Translations under genes and position numbers: made by a program
Notes under the pieces: model-generated
Seen by the model: only the letters and a program-made list of their open reading frames with translations
The model's database searches: none
What the model was told of the DNA's origin: nothing
DNA from: Tabrizicola soli
Lineage (GTDB): Bacteria; Pseudomonadota; Alphaproteobacteria; Rhodobacterales; Rhodobacteraceae
DNA: 64,000 nt
Assembly: GCF_015999335.1 (NCBI RefSeq)
Contig: NZ_JAEACP010000001.1
Coordinates: 310,001-374,000, forward strand
Direction of reading: 5' to 3'
In this document: piece by piece, positions 55,293 to 64,000 of the stretch
Numbering within the stretch: the stretch's first letter is position 1
Layout of the letters: each line of letters begins with the position of its first letter

Positions 55293-56513
55293 TCAGGCAA
55301 AAAGCTCGTGCGCAAGCTCCAGTGCCGAGACCAGGACGTCGACCTCCTCGACCGTGTTGTAAAGCCCGAAGGAGGCCCGGCACGAGGCGGTGATGCCGAG
55401 ATGCGTCATGAGCGGCATGGCGCAATGGGTGCCGGCGCGGACGGCGATGCCGCGCTTGTCCAGGATGGTGGAGATGTCGTGGGCATGGGCCGCGCCCTGC
55501 ATGGTGAAGGAGAAGATCGCCCCCTTCCCCGCCGAATTCCCCTGCACGTTCAGCCAGTTGAGGCCCTGAAGCCGGTCACGCGCATAGTCGCGAAGGCTGC
55601 GCTCATGCGCGGCGATATTGGCCATGCCGAGGCCCATGAGGTAATCCAGCGCCACGCCAAGGCCGATCTGCTGCACGATGCCGGGGGTCCCGGCCTCGAA
55701 CTTCATCGGCGGGTCGTTCCAGGTGACGGTGTCGCGGGTCACCTCGCGGATCATGTCCCCGCCGCCAAGGAAGGGGCGCATCTCGGCCTGGCGCTCGCGC
55801 GAGATCCAGATCGCACCCGAGCCGGAGGGGCCGTAAAGCTTGTGCCCGGTGATGGCGTAGAAATCGCAGCCGATGGCCTGCACGTCGACCGGCATGTGCA
55901 CCGAGGACTGGCTGCCGTCGACGAGGACGGGCACCCCCTTCTCACGCGCACCCCGGCAGATCGCGGCGACATCGACCACGGTGCCAAGGACGTTCGACAT
56001 CTGGGTCACGGCGACCAGCTTCGTCCGGGGGCCGATGGCGTCGATCACCGCCTGCGGATCGAGGTCGCCATTGCCGTCCACCTCGACCCATTTCAGGACC
56101 ACGCCCTGCCGCTCGCGCAGGAAGTGCCAGGGGACGATGTTGGCGTGATGCTCCATCACCGACAGCACAATCTCGTCACCCGGCTGCAGGCGCGGGGCGG
56201 CCCAGGCGTAGGAGACGAGGTTGATCCCCTCGGTCGTGCCGGTGGTGAAGACGATCTCCTCCTCGGACGCTGCATTCAGGAAGCGGGCGATGGTGCCGCG
56301 GGTGGATTCGTACTTCTCGGTCGCGAGGTTCGACAGGTAGTGCAGGCCGCGATGGACGTTGGCGTATTCCTCGGCATAGCCCCGCGTCACCGCGTCGATC
56401 ACCACTTGCGGCTTCTGCGCGCTGGCGCCGTTGTCCAGATAGACCAGCGGCTTGCCGTTCACCTGGCGCGACAGGATCGGGAAATCGGCGCGGATCTTGG
56501 CGAGATCATACAT
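55293..56513 (-). CDS. sufS: SUF cysteine desulfurase SufS
   Basis: This PLP enzyme removes sulfur from cysteine for Fe-S assembly. The 406-aa protein has YLDNGASAQKP at the start, TTGTTEGIN, the Schiff-base lysine in ITGHKLYGPSG, and the catalytic cysteine in RAGTHCAMP (Cys364). All are SufS features. SufS usually needs a sulfur acceptor (SufE/SufU); none is in this window. It is the last gene of the suf operon here, and its start overlaps the preceding YIP1 gene end by 8 bp. Confidence 0.95.
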   Translation of the reverse strand: MYDLAKIRADFPILSRQVNGKPLVYLDNGASAQKPQVVIDAVTRGYAEEYANVHRGLHYLSNLATEKYESTRGTIARFLNAASEEEIVFTTGTTEGINLVSYAWAAPRLQPGDEIVLSVMEHHANIVPWHFLRERQGVVLKWVEVDGNGDLDPQAVIDAIGPRTKLVAVTQMSNVLGTVVDVAAICRGAREKGVPVLVDGSQSSVHMPVDVQAIGCDFYAITGHKLYGPSGSGAIWISRERQAEMRPFLGGGDMIREVTRDTVTWNDPPMKFEAGTPGIVQQIGLGVALDYLMGLGMANIAAHERSLRDYARDRLQGLNWLNVQGNSAGKGAIFSFTMQGAAHAHDISTILDKRGIAVRAGTHCAMPLMTHLGITASCRASFGLYNTVEEVDVLVSALELAHELFA

Positions 56514-57102
56514 TGGACAGGGCCTCCGGCCCGAGGATGAGGCCCATGAGCAACGCTGCCAGCAGGGCCGCGGCGAAGGCCGTGGCGATCATTCCGGCAA
56601 AGACCGCTCCGAGCGATTTGAAGCCGTGCAGTTCGGCGATGAAATTGACCGAGAGCCAGAGGAAAAGGCCGAAGCCCACAAGGCCGATCAGCCCGGCGAA
56701 GGGCGGGATCAGCACGAAGGCCACCAGTTGCAGGACTTGCACGCCCAGCATCAAGAGTTGCAGCCAGACCACGACCAGCAGCGAATCCGGAAGGCTTCCG
56801 CTGCCGCCGAAGGCGCGGCCGACGCGATAGGTCAGGACGGCGGTCAGGATCAGGATCAGCCATTGCACGACCGCGGTGCGGACCGGGCTGGAGGCAAGGA
56901 AACCCGCCATCGGCTCGTCTCCCGGCGGGGCGAGGGCGAAGCTCGCCTGCAGCATCAGCGTCGAAAGGACCGCCATCAGCAGAAGCCCGGCCGACCGCGC
57001 CGAGAGCGGCACGCCCTCGGCCAGAAGCGCGCGGGTGGCGGCGCGGGGATTGCGCAGGGACAGGCGCGCAAGGTCGCGGATGCGGGCGGGCAATCCGGTC
57101 AT
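56506..57102 (-). CDS. YIP1-family membrane protein (second of pair)
   Basis: The 198-aa protein has five or so helices (LLLMAVLSTLMLQASFAL, VVQWLILILTAVLTYRVG, LQLLMLGVQVLQLVAFVL, LIGLVGFGLFLWLSVNFI, GMIATAFAAALLAALLMG) in the YIP1 pattern. The function in bacteria is unknown. It overlaps both neighbours (ATGA with the first YIP1 gene, 8 bp with sufS), so it is translated with the Fe-S genes. Confidence 0.8.
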   Translation of the reverse strand: MTGLPARIRDLARLSLRNPRAATRALLAEGVPLSARSAGLLLMAVLSTLMLQASFALAPPGDEPMAGFLASSPVRTAVVQWLILILTAVLTYRVGRAFGGSGSLPDSLLVVVWLQLLMLGVQVLQLVAFVLIPPFAGLIGLVGFGLFLWLSVNFIAELHGFKSLGAVFAGMIATAFAAALLAALLMGLILGPEALSNV

Positions 57103-57587
57103 GCCGCACCCCCGACCTCGGCCTCGTGCAGCATGGTGAGCCAGAGCCAGAGGAACCCCAGGCCCACCAGCGCCCGCACTGAGGTGAGAGCGGTACCGGG
57201 GCCGATCATGCCGGCCACCAATCCTTGAAGGAGCATCAGCGGGCTGACGGTCGCCAGCGCCCAGAACAGCGCGATCCGCGCAGCAAACCAGTTGCCCTGC
57301 CCGCCTAGCGCCCGCGCGACCAGATGGCTGAGGGCCGCCAGCCCATACCAGAGCGGGATCGTCGCCAGCACGGCCAGTCCAAAGGCCAGGATGCGGGGGG
57401 CGGCCGAGGGCTCTCCCGCAAGGAAGGCGTCACGCGCGGCGACGGGCCACAGGCCGACGAAGGCCAGGATCAGGAAGACGAGGAGCAGCGTGAAGGCAAA
57501 AGCCTCGGAGCGGCCGCGCGCCAGATGGCGGCGCAGCGCCGCACGCGGCGCGCGCCAGGTCGCGACCAGTTCCGTCGAGACGGTCAT
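57099..57587 (-). CDS. YIP1-family membrane protein (first of pair)
   Basis: The 162-aa protein has about four helices (FAFTLLLVFLILAFVGLW, ILAFGLAVLATIPLWYGL, ARIALFWALATVSPLMLL, VRALVGLGFLWLWLTMLH), with the same layout as the following YIP1 protein. The ATG at 57587 overlaps the sufD stop by ATGA. The frame is open far upstream through sufD but that is a shadow. Confidence 0.78.
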   Translation of the reverse strand: MTVSTELVATWRAPRAALRRHLARGRSEAFAFTLLLVFLILAFVGLWPVAARDAFLAGEPSAAPRILAFGLAVLATIPLWYGLAALSHLVARALGGQGNWFAARIALFWALATVSPLMLLQGLVAGMIGPGTALTSVRALVGLGFLWLWLTMLHEAEVGGAA

Positions 57588-58884
57588 CGCCCCGCCTTCG
57601 CCGCGTGGCGCGCGAGCCATGCCTCCAGCCGGCCGCGGATGTCCTCGGCGATGGTCTCGTCGGCGATCTCCTGGATCGATTCGGCGAGGAAGGCCAGGAC
57701 CAGCAGCGCCTGCGCCACGGTGCGCGGCACGCCCCGCGATTGCAGGTAGAAAAGCGCCGTCTCGTCGATCGCACCCGAGGTCGAGCCATGGCTGCATTTC
57801 ACGTCGTCGGCGTAGATCTCCAGCTCGGGCTTGGCGAGGAACTGGCTGTCCTCGTCCAGAAGCAGGCTCTGGCTGATCTGGTAGCCGTCGGTCTTCTGCG
57901 CGCCGGGCTTCACCAGGATCTTGCCCTGGAAGACGCCCGTCGCGCCGTTCATCAGCACCTTCTTGAACACCTGCCGGCTTTCGCAGGCTTCGGCGGCATG
58001 GGTGACGAAGACGGTGTCGTCGTGGTGGAAATCGCCGTCCCCGACCGCCGCCCCGGCGACATGGGCGCGAGCCTCGTCGCCGGTCAGCTCCAGCACCGCC
58101 TCGTTCCGGGTCATCCGGCCGTTGGCGGTCAGGGTGAAGGAGCGGAATTCGGACCTCGCACCCAGGCGGGCGAAGATGTGGGTGGCGGCGCGGCGCTCGT
58201 GGTCGCGGCCCTGGACGCGGATATGGTGGAACTCGGCCCCGTCGGCAACCTCGACCTCCAGCACCTTGGTCAGGCGCGCAGCCCCCGGACCGCTTTCCAG
58301 AAGCGTCAGCGCGGCCCCGGCCTCGACCTTCACGCAATGATGCAGGATCGCGTCAGAAGTATTTGATTCATGGACATAATGCAGCGCCACAGGGCGCGTG
58401 GCGCGGCCCGTCACCCGGATCAGGACGCCATCGGTCGCCTCGGCCGTGGCAAGCGCCGCCAGCGGGCGCTGCACCGGGGTCTGGCCCCGCGCCTCGAGCA
58501 CGCCATAGACGCCTTGCGCCCAGTGGATGTCCTTGCCTCCGGCCTCGGCCAGCCGCTCGATCTCGACCCCGGCGAGGGCCGGGTCATCGGATTGCGCCGG
58601 GTCGAACAGGCCATCGACGAAGACGAGATTCAGCCGGTCGATCCCGTCGAAGATCGGCGTCTCGTCACCTGCCGCGAAGGGCGCGGCAGCGGAGACTTCG
58701 GGCGAGATCAGGCCCGCCGGATCGGTATAGCGCCAGTATTCGTCGCGCCGCGCGGGCAGGCCCATGGCCGCAAGCCGGGCCAGCGCCTCGGCCCGCGCCC
58801 CGGCCAGCCAGCCCTTGCCCGCATGCTCCGGCATGACCGCCAGCCGCGCCGCGAGCGCGTCTTCCTTGACCTTCGGCAGTGCCA

Positions 58885-58885
<1 letters not shown>
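57584..58885 (-). CDS. sufD: Fe-S cluster assembly protein SufD
   Basis: SufD forms the SufBCD scaffold with SufB and SufC. The 433-aa protein has the beta-helix core, with HYVHESNTSDAILHHCVKV, the segment FHHDDTVFVTHAAEACESRQVF and KCSHGSTSGAIDETALFYLQSRG containing the conserved His. The ATG at 58885 overlaps the sufC stop by one base. Normal length for an alphaproteobacterial SufD. Confidence 0.95.
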
Positions 58886-59640
<755 letters not shown>

Positions 59641-59663
59641 TTTTCTTTTCCTGTATTCCGGCG

Positions 59664-61325
59664 TCAGCGCGGGTCCTGGAACCAGCCGATGACCTGGGTG
59701 AGCATTTCGGGCGGGATCGGTCCCGGCGTGACGGTGAAGCGCGCCATGCGGCCGACCACCTCATCCTTGCGGGCCAGTTTCTCGACCGCGTGATAGTATT
59801 TTCGGTCCACGTAATCGTCAAAAAGCACCGTGGTCGGCCGCCGCGCGCGCAGGCGCACCGCCGCCAGGCAGGCAGCACGGAACCGGCCGTCGATCAGCAC
59901 GAGGTCGGGCTCGCCCAGATCGGGGCGGTCCCAGACCGAAAGCGCGTAGCGCGGAAAGCGGGCGTGCTGCGTGGCGGTGCGGGGATAACCCCACTCCTTG
60001 GTCGGGCCGATGTCGACATGGTGGACGCGGGCCCTGTCCGATATTCCGGCCAGCGCCTCGGCCAGCCTTCCGGCCCAGTCGGGATCGCTTTCCACGCTGA
60101 CGACCTGCGCCCCGCCCCGCGCGGCCAGCATGGTGGACCCGCCGCTGCCATATTCAAGCACGTTGCGCGCCCCGGCATAGGCCTTGGTCACGAAGGCGGC
60201 CTCGAGGTCCGGGAAGGTCAACTCGAACGCAGGCGCAGCCACCTCGGCACTCGCGGGTTCCGCCTGCGCCGGCATTTCGGCGCTCTCCCTCGGCAGCGCC
60301 GCCAGCAGCTTCTGAACCAGGCCGTCCGAGGTCGCCTTCGCCCGGGCCACGGCGGGACGAGCAAGCAGACGCTCGATCTCGAGGGTCACCGCGTCCTGCC
60401 AATACAGGATCGAGCGGTCCTCCTCCTCATTGCGATCATGCTCGCGGAAGAATACGCCATTGTGCCGGTCATTCGCCGGGCCAACCGCGTCAGCCTTGTA
60501 GCCGCGCCCGCGCTGCTTCTTCAGGGCAAAGAACTCGGGGGTGCGCACGACGTAATGGTTGATCTGCGCCAGGGCCCAGCCGGCTTCCCTGGGCGTCACG
60601 GCGTTTGTCCGGCCAAGGGGGGCGCCCCGGCTCCAAAGCAGTTGCCGGCGCCCCGTGCTGCCCGGCTTTCCCGAGCCGGTCAGCACCGCCGCCAGATCCA
60701 GCCCCACCTCGGCGTTGACGAGAGGACGGTGAATTCCAACGCTGGCGAAACCCGCAATCGAGGCTGTCTTCCGAAACAGCGACTTCACCTCGAGATTGCC
60801 TTTGAACGGCAGGCCGGATGCCCGTTCGAAGGCAGGGCTCAGGAACCGACCGGGAAAGGTCGCATGCCCGTTGCTGCCGAAGATGCGCCAGTTGATCAGA
60901 AAGCACTGGGCCGCGCCCATGGCCTCGATCAACGCGTCAAGATTGCGGTCCCCGACGTGGACATTCAGGAATTCGTCCGCATCCAGCCACATGTACCAGT
61001 CACCATCGCGGTATCCGATCTCATGCGTAAAAGCGGCCGATGCGACAGTCTGAGGCGATTGTCCCGCTTCGACGGAAGTCCGCAGATGCCGGATCTCGTC
61101 CGCCTCGGCCAGTGCAGCCAGCAATTCCTCCATACCGTCATTGGACGGATTGGAGCAGATCACGATCTCGTCGAAACCGATGGCCTTGTGATAGGCTACC
61201 CATTCCAGAAGGAACGGCGCCTCGTTCTTCATCGCCGAGAACAGCACCTTCCTTGTCGCGGCAACCGGATGGCCGACGACCTCGGCCAACCCCGCAAGGG
61301 CCGCAGAGTTTGCCGGCGCGTCCAT
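59664..61325 (-). CDS. Glycosyltransferase (GT2-like)/SAM methyltransferase-like fusion inside the suf operon
   Basis: The 553-aa protein has an N-terminal glycosyltransferase domain (about 20-300): KVLFSAMKNEAPFLLEWVAY, HKAIGFDEIVICSNPSNDG and the metal-binding DWYMWLDADEFLNV. A linker rich in Ala/Pro/Glu follows. A C-terminal class I methyltransferase-like domain starts at about 375 (NVLEYGSGGSTMLAA, VVSVESDPDW, DLVLIDGRFRAACLAAV). The N-terminal type resembles DUF4422/GT92-like glycosyltransferases. No role in Fe-S assembly is known. The ATG at 61325 overlaps the sufB stop (TGATG), and sufC follows, so it is co-expressed. Confidence 0.8.
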   Translation of the reverse strand: MDAPANSAALAGLAEVVGHPVAATRKVLFSAMKNEAPFLLEWVAYHKAIGFDEIVICSNPSNDGMEELLAALAEADEIRHLRTSVEAGQSPQTVASAAFTHEIGYRDGDWYMWLDADEFLNVHVGDRNLDALIEAMGAAQCFLINWRIFGSNGHATFPGRFLSPAFERASGLPFKGNLEVKSLFRKTASIAGFASVGIHRPLVNAEVGLDLAAVLTGSGKPGSTGRRQLLWSRGAPLGRTNAVTPREAGWALAQINHYVVRTPEFFALKKQRGRGYKADAVGPANDRHNGVFFREHDRNEEEDRSILYWQDAVTLEIERLLARPAVARAKATSDGLVQKLLAALPRESAEMPAQAEPASAEVAAPAFELTFPDLEAAFVTKAYAGARNVLEYGSGGSTMLAARGGAQVVSVESDPDWAGRLAEALAGISDRARVHHVDIGPTKEWGYPRTATQHARFPRYALSVWDRPDLGEPDLVLIDGRFRAACLAAVRLRARRPTTVLFDDYVDRKYYHAVEKLARKDEVVGRMARFTVTPGPIPPEMLTQVIGWFQDPR

Positions 61326-62842
61326 CACCCGACCGAGCCTTCCAGGCTGATCGCGACCAGGCTTTGCGCTTCCATGGCGAATTCCATCGGCAGGGCCTGC
61401 AGCACCTCCTTGCAGAAGCCATTCACCACCAGAGCGACGGCCTCCTCCTCATCCATGCCACGGCTGCGACAGTAGAAGAGCTGGTCGTCGTCCACCTTGG
61501 AGGTGGTCGCTTCGTGTTCGACCCGTGAGGAATTGTTGCGCACTTCGATATAGGGCACGGTATGCGCCCCGCATTTGTCGCCAATCAGAAGACTGTCGCA
61601 CTGGGTATAGTTGCGGCTGTCCTTGGCTTTCGGATGCATCGACACGAGGCCCCGATAGGTGTTCTGCGCCCGGCCGGCGCTGATCCCCTTCGACACGATC
61701 CGCGATTTCGTCCGCTTGCCGAGGTGGACCATCTTGGTCCCGGTATCGGCCTGCTGGGCGTTGTTGGCGATGGCGATCGAGTAGAACTCGCCCTGCGCGT
61801 CGTCGCCGCGCAGGATGCAGGAAGGATATTTCCAGGTGATCGCCGAGCCCGTTTCGACCTGCGTCCACATCACCTTGGCCCGGTCGCCCCGGCAATCCGC
61901 GCGCTTGGTGACGAAGTTGTAGATCCCGCCGACCCCGTTCTCGTCGCCCGGATACCAGTTCTGCACCGTGGAATATTTCACCTCGGCGTCCTTCAGGATC
62001 ACGATCTCGACCACAGCGGCGTGCAACTGGTGGATGTCGCGCTTGGGCGCGGTGCAGCCTTCCAGGTAGCTGACGTAAGAACCTTCGTCGGCGATGATCA
62101 GCGTACGCTCGAACTGGCCGGTGTTCTCGGCGTTGATGCGGAAATAGGTCGACAACTCCATCGGGCAGCGGGTGCCCTTGGGGATGTAGACGAAGGAGCC
62201 GTCCGAGAACACCGCCGAGTTCAACGTGGCGAAGAAGTTGTCCGACTGCGGGACGACGCTGCCCAGATACTGCTTGACCAGATCGGGATAGTCGCGGATC
62301 GCCTCCGAGATCGGGCAGAAGATCACCCCGGCCTTGGCAAGTTCCGCCTTGAAGGTGGTCCCCACGGAAACCGAATCGAAGACCGCGTCCACCGCCACCT
62401 TGCGCGGCTCCGCCTCACCTTCGACTCCGGCCAGAAGCATCTGTTCCTTCAGCGGAATCCCGAGTTTCGCATAGGTGGCCAGAAGCTTCGGATCGACCTC
62501 GTCCAGGCTCTTCGGCTTCGAGGCCATGCTCTTCGGCTTGGCGTAGTAATACTGGTCCTGATAGTCGATCTCGGGATAGTTCAGCATCGCCCAGCGGGGC
62601 TCTTCCATCTGCACCCAGCGCCGATAGGCGGCGAGACGCCAGTCCAGCATCCATTCCGGCTCGCCGTTCTTCTGGCTGATCAGGCGGACGATGTCCTCGC
62701 TGATGCCTTTCGGCGCATATTCGGTCTCGATCTCGGTTTCCCAGCCGTACTTGTACTTGCCGGCCATCGCCTGCACGGTCTCGATCGTCTCGCGGTCGAC
62801 GCCCTCGCGGATATCCTGGCTCGTCTCGAGAATGGCGGTCAT
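61325..62842 (-). CDS. sufB: Fe-S cluster assembly protein SufB
   Basis: SufB is the main scaffold subunit of SufBCD. The 505-aa protein shows [58 protein letters not shown], and the late [20 protein letters not shown] with the conserved Cys, all SufB features. The ATG at 62842 begins 12 bp after the preceding cysteine desulfurase gene. Length is standard. Confidence 0.97.
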   Translation of the reverse strand: MTAILETSQDIREGVDRETIETVQAMAGKYKYGWETEIETEYAPKGISEDIVRLISQKNGEPEWMLDWRLAAYRRWVQMEEPRWAMLNYPEIDYQDQYYYAKPKSMASKPKSLDEVDPKLLATYAKLGIPLKEQMLLAGVEGEAEPRKVAVDAVFDSVSVGTTFKAELAKAGVIFCPISEAIRDYPDLVKQYLGSVVPQSDNFFATLNSAVFSDGSFVYIPKGTRCPMELSTYFRINAENTGQFERTLIIADEGSYVSYLEGCTAPKRDIHQLHAAVVEIVILKDAEVKYSTVQNWYPGDENGVGGIYNFVTKRADCRGDRAKVMWTQVETGSAITWKYPSCILRGDDAQGEFYSIAIANNAQQADTGTKMVHLGKRTKSRIVSKGISAGRAQNTYRGLVSMHPKAKDSRNYTQCDSLLIGDKCGAHTVPYIEVRNNSSRVEHEATTSKVDDDQLFYCRSRGMDEEEAVALVVNGFCKEVLQALPMEFAMEAQSLVAISLEGSVG

Positions 62843-62854
62843 CGGCGTTTCCTT

Positions 62855-63898
62855 TCAGACGGCCCGGGTTCGGGCCTTGGCATAGGCGGCGGTCCAGGCT
62901 TTTGCAAACCGCTGCACGTCATCTTTCGTCACCCCGGGCCCGATCGAGACCCGGATCGCCTGCGCGGCAAGGGCCTCGTCGAAGCCCATCGCCGTCAGCA
63001 CGCGGCTGGCCCGCACCTTGCCGCTGGAACAGGCCGAGCCCGCCGAGACGGCGAACCCCGCAAGGTCCATCGCCATGACCTGAGTCTCGCCCTTCCAGCC
63101 GGGAGCGATCAGGCACAGCGTGTTCGGCAGTCTAGGCGAACCATTTCCGACCGAAATAGTCTCTTTTGTCGCAGCAGACAACTCCGATTCTAGAATATTT
63201 CTAATCTGGGCGACGCCCTCCCAGATCCCGGCCGCCAGATCGCGCTGCGCGGCCTCGGCGGCGGCGGCGAAACCGGCGATGCCGATCAGGTTCTCGGTCC
63301 CGGCCCGGCGGCCCATCTCCTGCCCGCCGCCCTTGAGTTGCGCGGGAACCTCGATCCCCTGCCGCACCACCAGCGCGCCGATGCCCTTCGGCCCGCCCAG
63401 CTTGTGCGCCGAGATCAGCCCCATGTCGCAGCCCAGCCAGTTGAAGGCGAAGGGCACCTTGCCGAAGGCCTGCGTCAGGTCGCTGACCGCCAGCCCCTGC
63501 GGCAGGTCCTGCAACACCCCGGTCTCGGAGTTCGCCAGTTGCAGCGCGCTGCGCCCCGGATCGGAGACCGTCACCCCGCCCTGCCCGTCCACCGGCAACC
63601 CGGTCGAACACCAGGCCGCGACCGCATCATGTTCCACGGCCGCACAGGCCAGACCCCGCCCCGCGCAGGCCAGGGCCGCCGCCTCGGTCGCGCCCGAGGT
63701 AAAGACCACATCCGCCCCCTCGGCCCCCAGCGCCGCCTCGATCTTCGCGCGGCTGCGCTCCATCAGCGCCTTCGCCGCCCGCCCCTCGGCATGGACCGAG
63801 GACGGGTTGCCCACCACCTCCATCGCCGCGATCATCGCCGCCCTGGCCTCGGGCCGCAAAGGCGTGGTCGCGTTCCAGTCGAGATAGAGCCGGGTCAT
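62855..63898 (-). CDS. Cysteine desulfurase (IscS/NifS type)
   Basis: The 347-aa PLP enzyme has RLYLDWNATTPLRPEARAAM at the start, TSGATEAAAL, the Schiff-base lysine in ISAHKLGGPKGIGALV, and the catalytic Cys290 in SAGSACSSGKV. It is a second desulfurase besides SufS, first in the visible suf cluster, as in many Rhodobacterales. The ATG at 63898 has AGAGGAA upstream; that segment belongs to a dispersed repeat. A patch at 63131-63210 has 44% GC against a much richer background and encodes a non-conserved surface part. Confidence 0.93.
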   Translation of the reverse strand: MTRLYLDWNATTPLRPEARAAMIAAMEVVGNPSSVHAEGRAAKALMERSRAKIEAALGAEGADVVFTSGATEAAALACAGRGLACAAVEHDAVAAWCSTGLPVDGQGGVTVSDPGRSALQLANSETGVLQDLPQGLAVSDLTQAFGKVPFAFNWLGCDMGLISAHKLGGPKGIGALVVRQGIEVPAQLKGGGQEMGRRAGTENLIGIAGFAAAAEAAQRDLAAGIWEGVAQIRNILESELSAATKETISVGNGSPRLPNTLCLIAPGWKGETQVMAMDLAGFAVSAGSACSSGKVRASRVLTAMGFDEALAAQAIRVSIGPGVTKDDVQRFAKAWTAAYAKARTRAV

Positions 63899-63900
63899 GC

Positions 63901-63957
63901 CGCTTCCTCTTGGCGGAAATACTCCACGGGAGGTCCGGAGGGTGTGAAACCCTCCGG
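63901..63957. repeat. Dispersed motif, copy 2, plus hairpin
   Basis: 63901-63924 matches 15022-15045 in 22 of 24 bases and contains, on the minus strand, the ribosome site of the desulfurase gene. Next to it CCGGAGGGT (63935-63943) and ACCCTCCGG (63949-63957) form a perfect 9-bp stem with a 5-nt loop, possibly a terminator or leader hairpin. Confidence 0.6.
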
Positions 63958-63980
63958 GGCCGGGCCGAGGCACCGTATCG

Positions 63981-64000
63981 TCATTCCTCGTCCACCACGC
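63981..64000 (-). CDS. Possible 3' end of the next upstream gene
   Basis: On the minus strand a frame reads Val-Val-Asp-Glu-Glu-stop with TGA at 63983-63981. It could be the C-terminus of the gene upstream of the cysteine desulfurase. In many relatives that place is taken by an Rrf2/IscR-type regulator, but six codons cannot show identity. Confidence 0.25.

Overview
The window is about 64 kb of GC-rich chromosomal DNA from an alphaproteobacterium, most probably a member of the Rhodobacterales (Paracoccaceae/Roseobacteraceae). The reasons are the very high GC with C/G-ending codons, a Fur/Mur-type regulator with a matching box, Pst permeases with long N-terminal extensions, an HU-like gene beside lon, and a suf operon with YIP1 genes inside it. 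Genes are packed with many ATGA or TGATG overlaps. No plasmid or phage backbone is visible. One small low-GC island is present.

Layout. 1-734: 3' end of a frameshifted aromatic hydroxylase. 900-4940: Pho-box-preceded pstS-pstC-pstA, with no pstB or phoU following. 5049-11417: Rid-family/DUF1028 pair, flavin monooxygenase, class V aminotransferase, MsbA-like exporter, YgfZ. 11649-15000: small conserved protein, a protein with PopZ-like architecture, TolC, Pcm. 15088-18339: two tRNA-Val genes, HU-like protein, Lon. 18697-21066: Hint-domain protein, Tgt. 21152-26336: TetR repressor with a perfect 20-bp operator, driving an RND adaptor and pump. 26511-31075: five-gene branched-chain-amino-acid-type ABC transporter. 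31159-35470: polytopic membrane protein, TetR regulator, and a divergent trimethylamine-dehydrogenase-like flavoenzyme. 35523-41153: flavin reductase, Fur/Mur, YdeI-like, PHP phosphoesterase, ArsR, SDR, glycosyltransferase. 41220-45304: Mn/Fe/Zn ABC transporter operon with a Fur/Mur box, interrupted by a 157-bp tandem-repeat array. 45364-50917: AbrB-like membrane protein, MacA-MacB-type exporter, HDAC-family amidohydrolase. 50950-52881: 1.9-kb low-GC island inserted at a tRNA-Arg(CCG) gene. 53117-55288: lipidated subtilisin-like autotransporter. 55293-63898: Fe-S cluster assembly operon (cysteine desulfurase, sufB, a glycosyltransferase-methyltransferase fusion, sufC, sufD, two YIP1 proteins, sufS).

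Functional themes. Phosphate uptake is under predicted PhoB control. Metal homeostasis pairs a Fur/Mur protein (36041-36460) with a box at 45284-45304 upstream of a metal ABC transporter. Fe-S assembly uses the complete SUF core. There are three independent export systems (MsbA-like, RND, MacAB) plus TolC. The least ordinary items are the tRNA-Arg island with a 16/18 direct repeat at its ends, the 157-bp repeat array inside the metal transporter operon, the glycosyltransferase-methyltransferase fusion between sufB and sufC, the PopZ-like protein, and the lipoprotein autotransporter protease.

All assignments are from reading the sequence and from memory of protein families; no database search was run.
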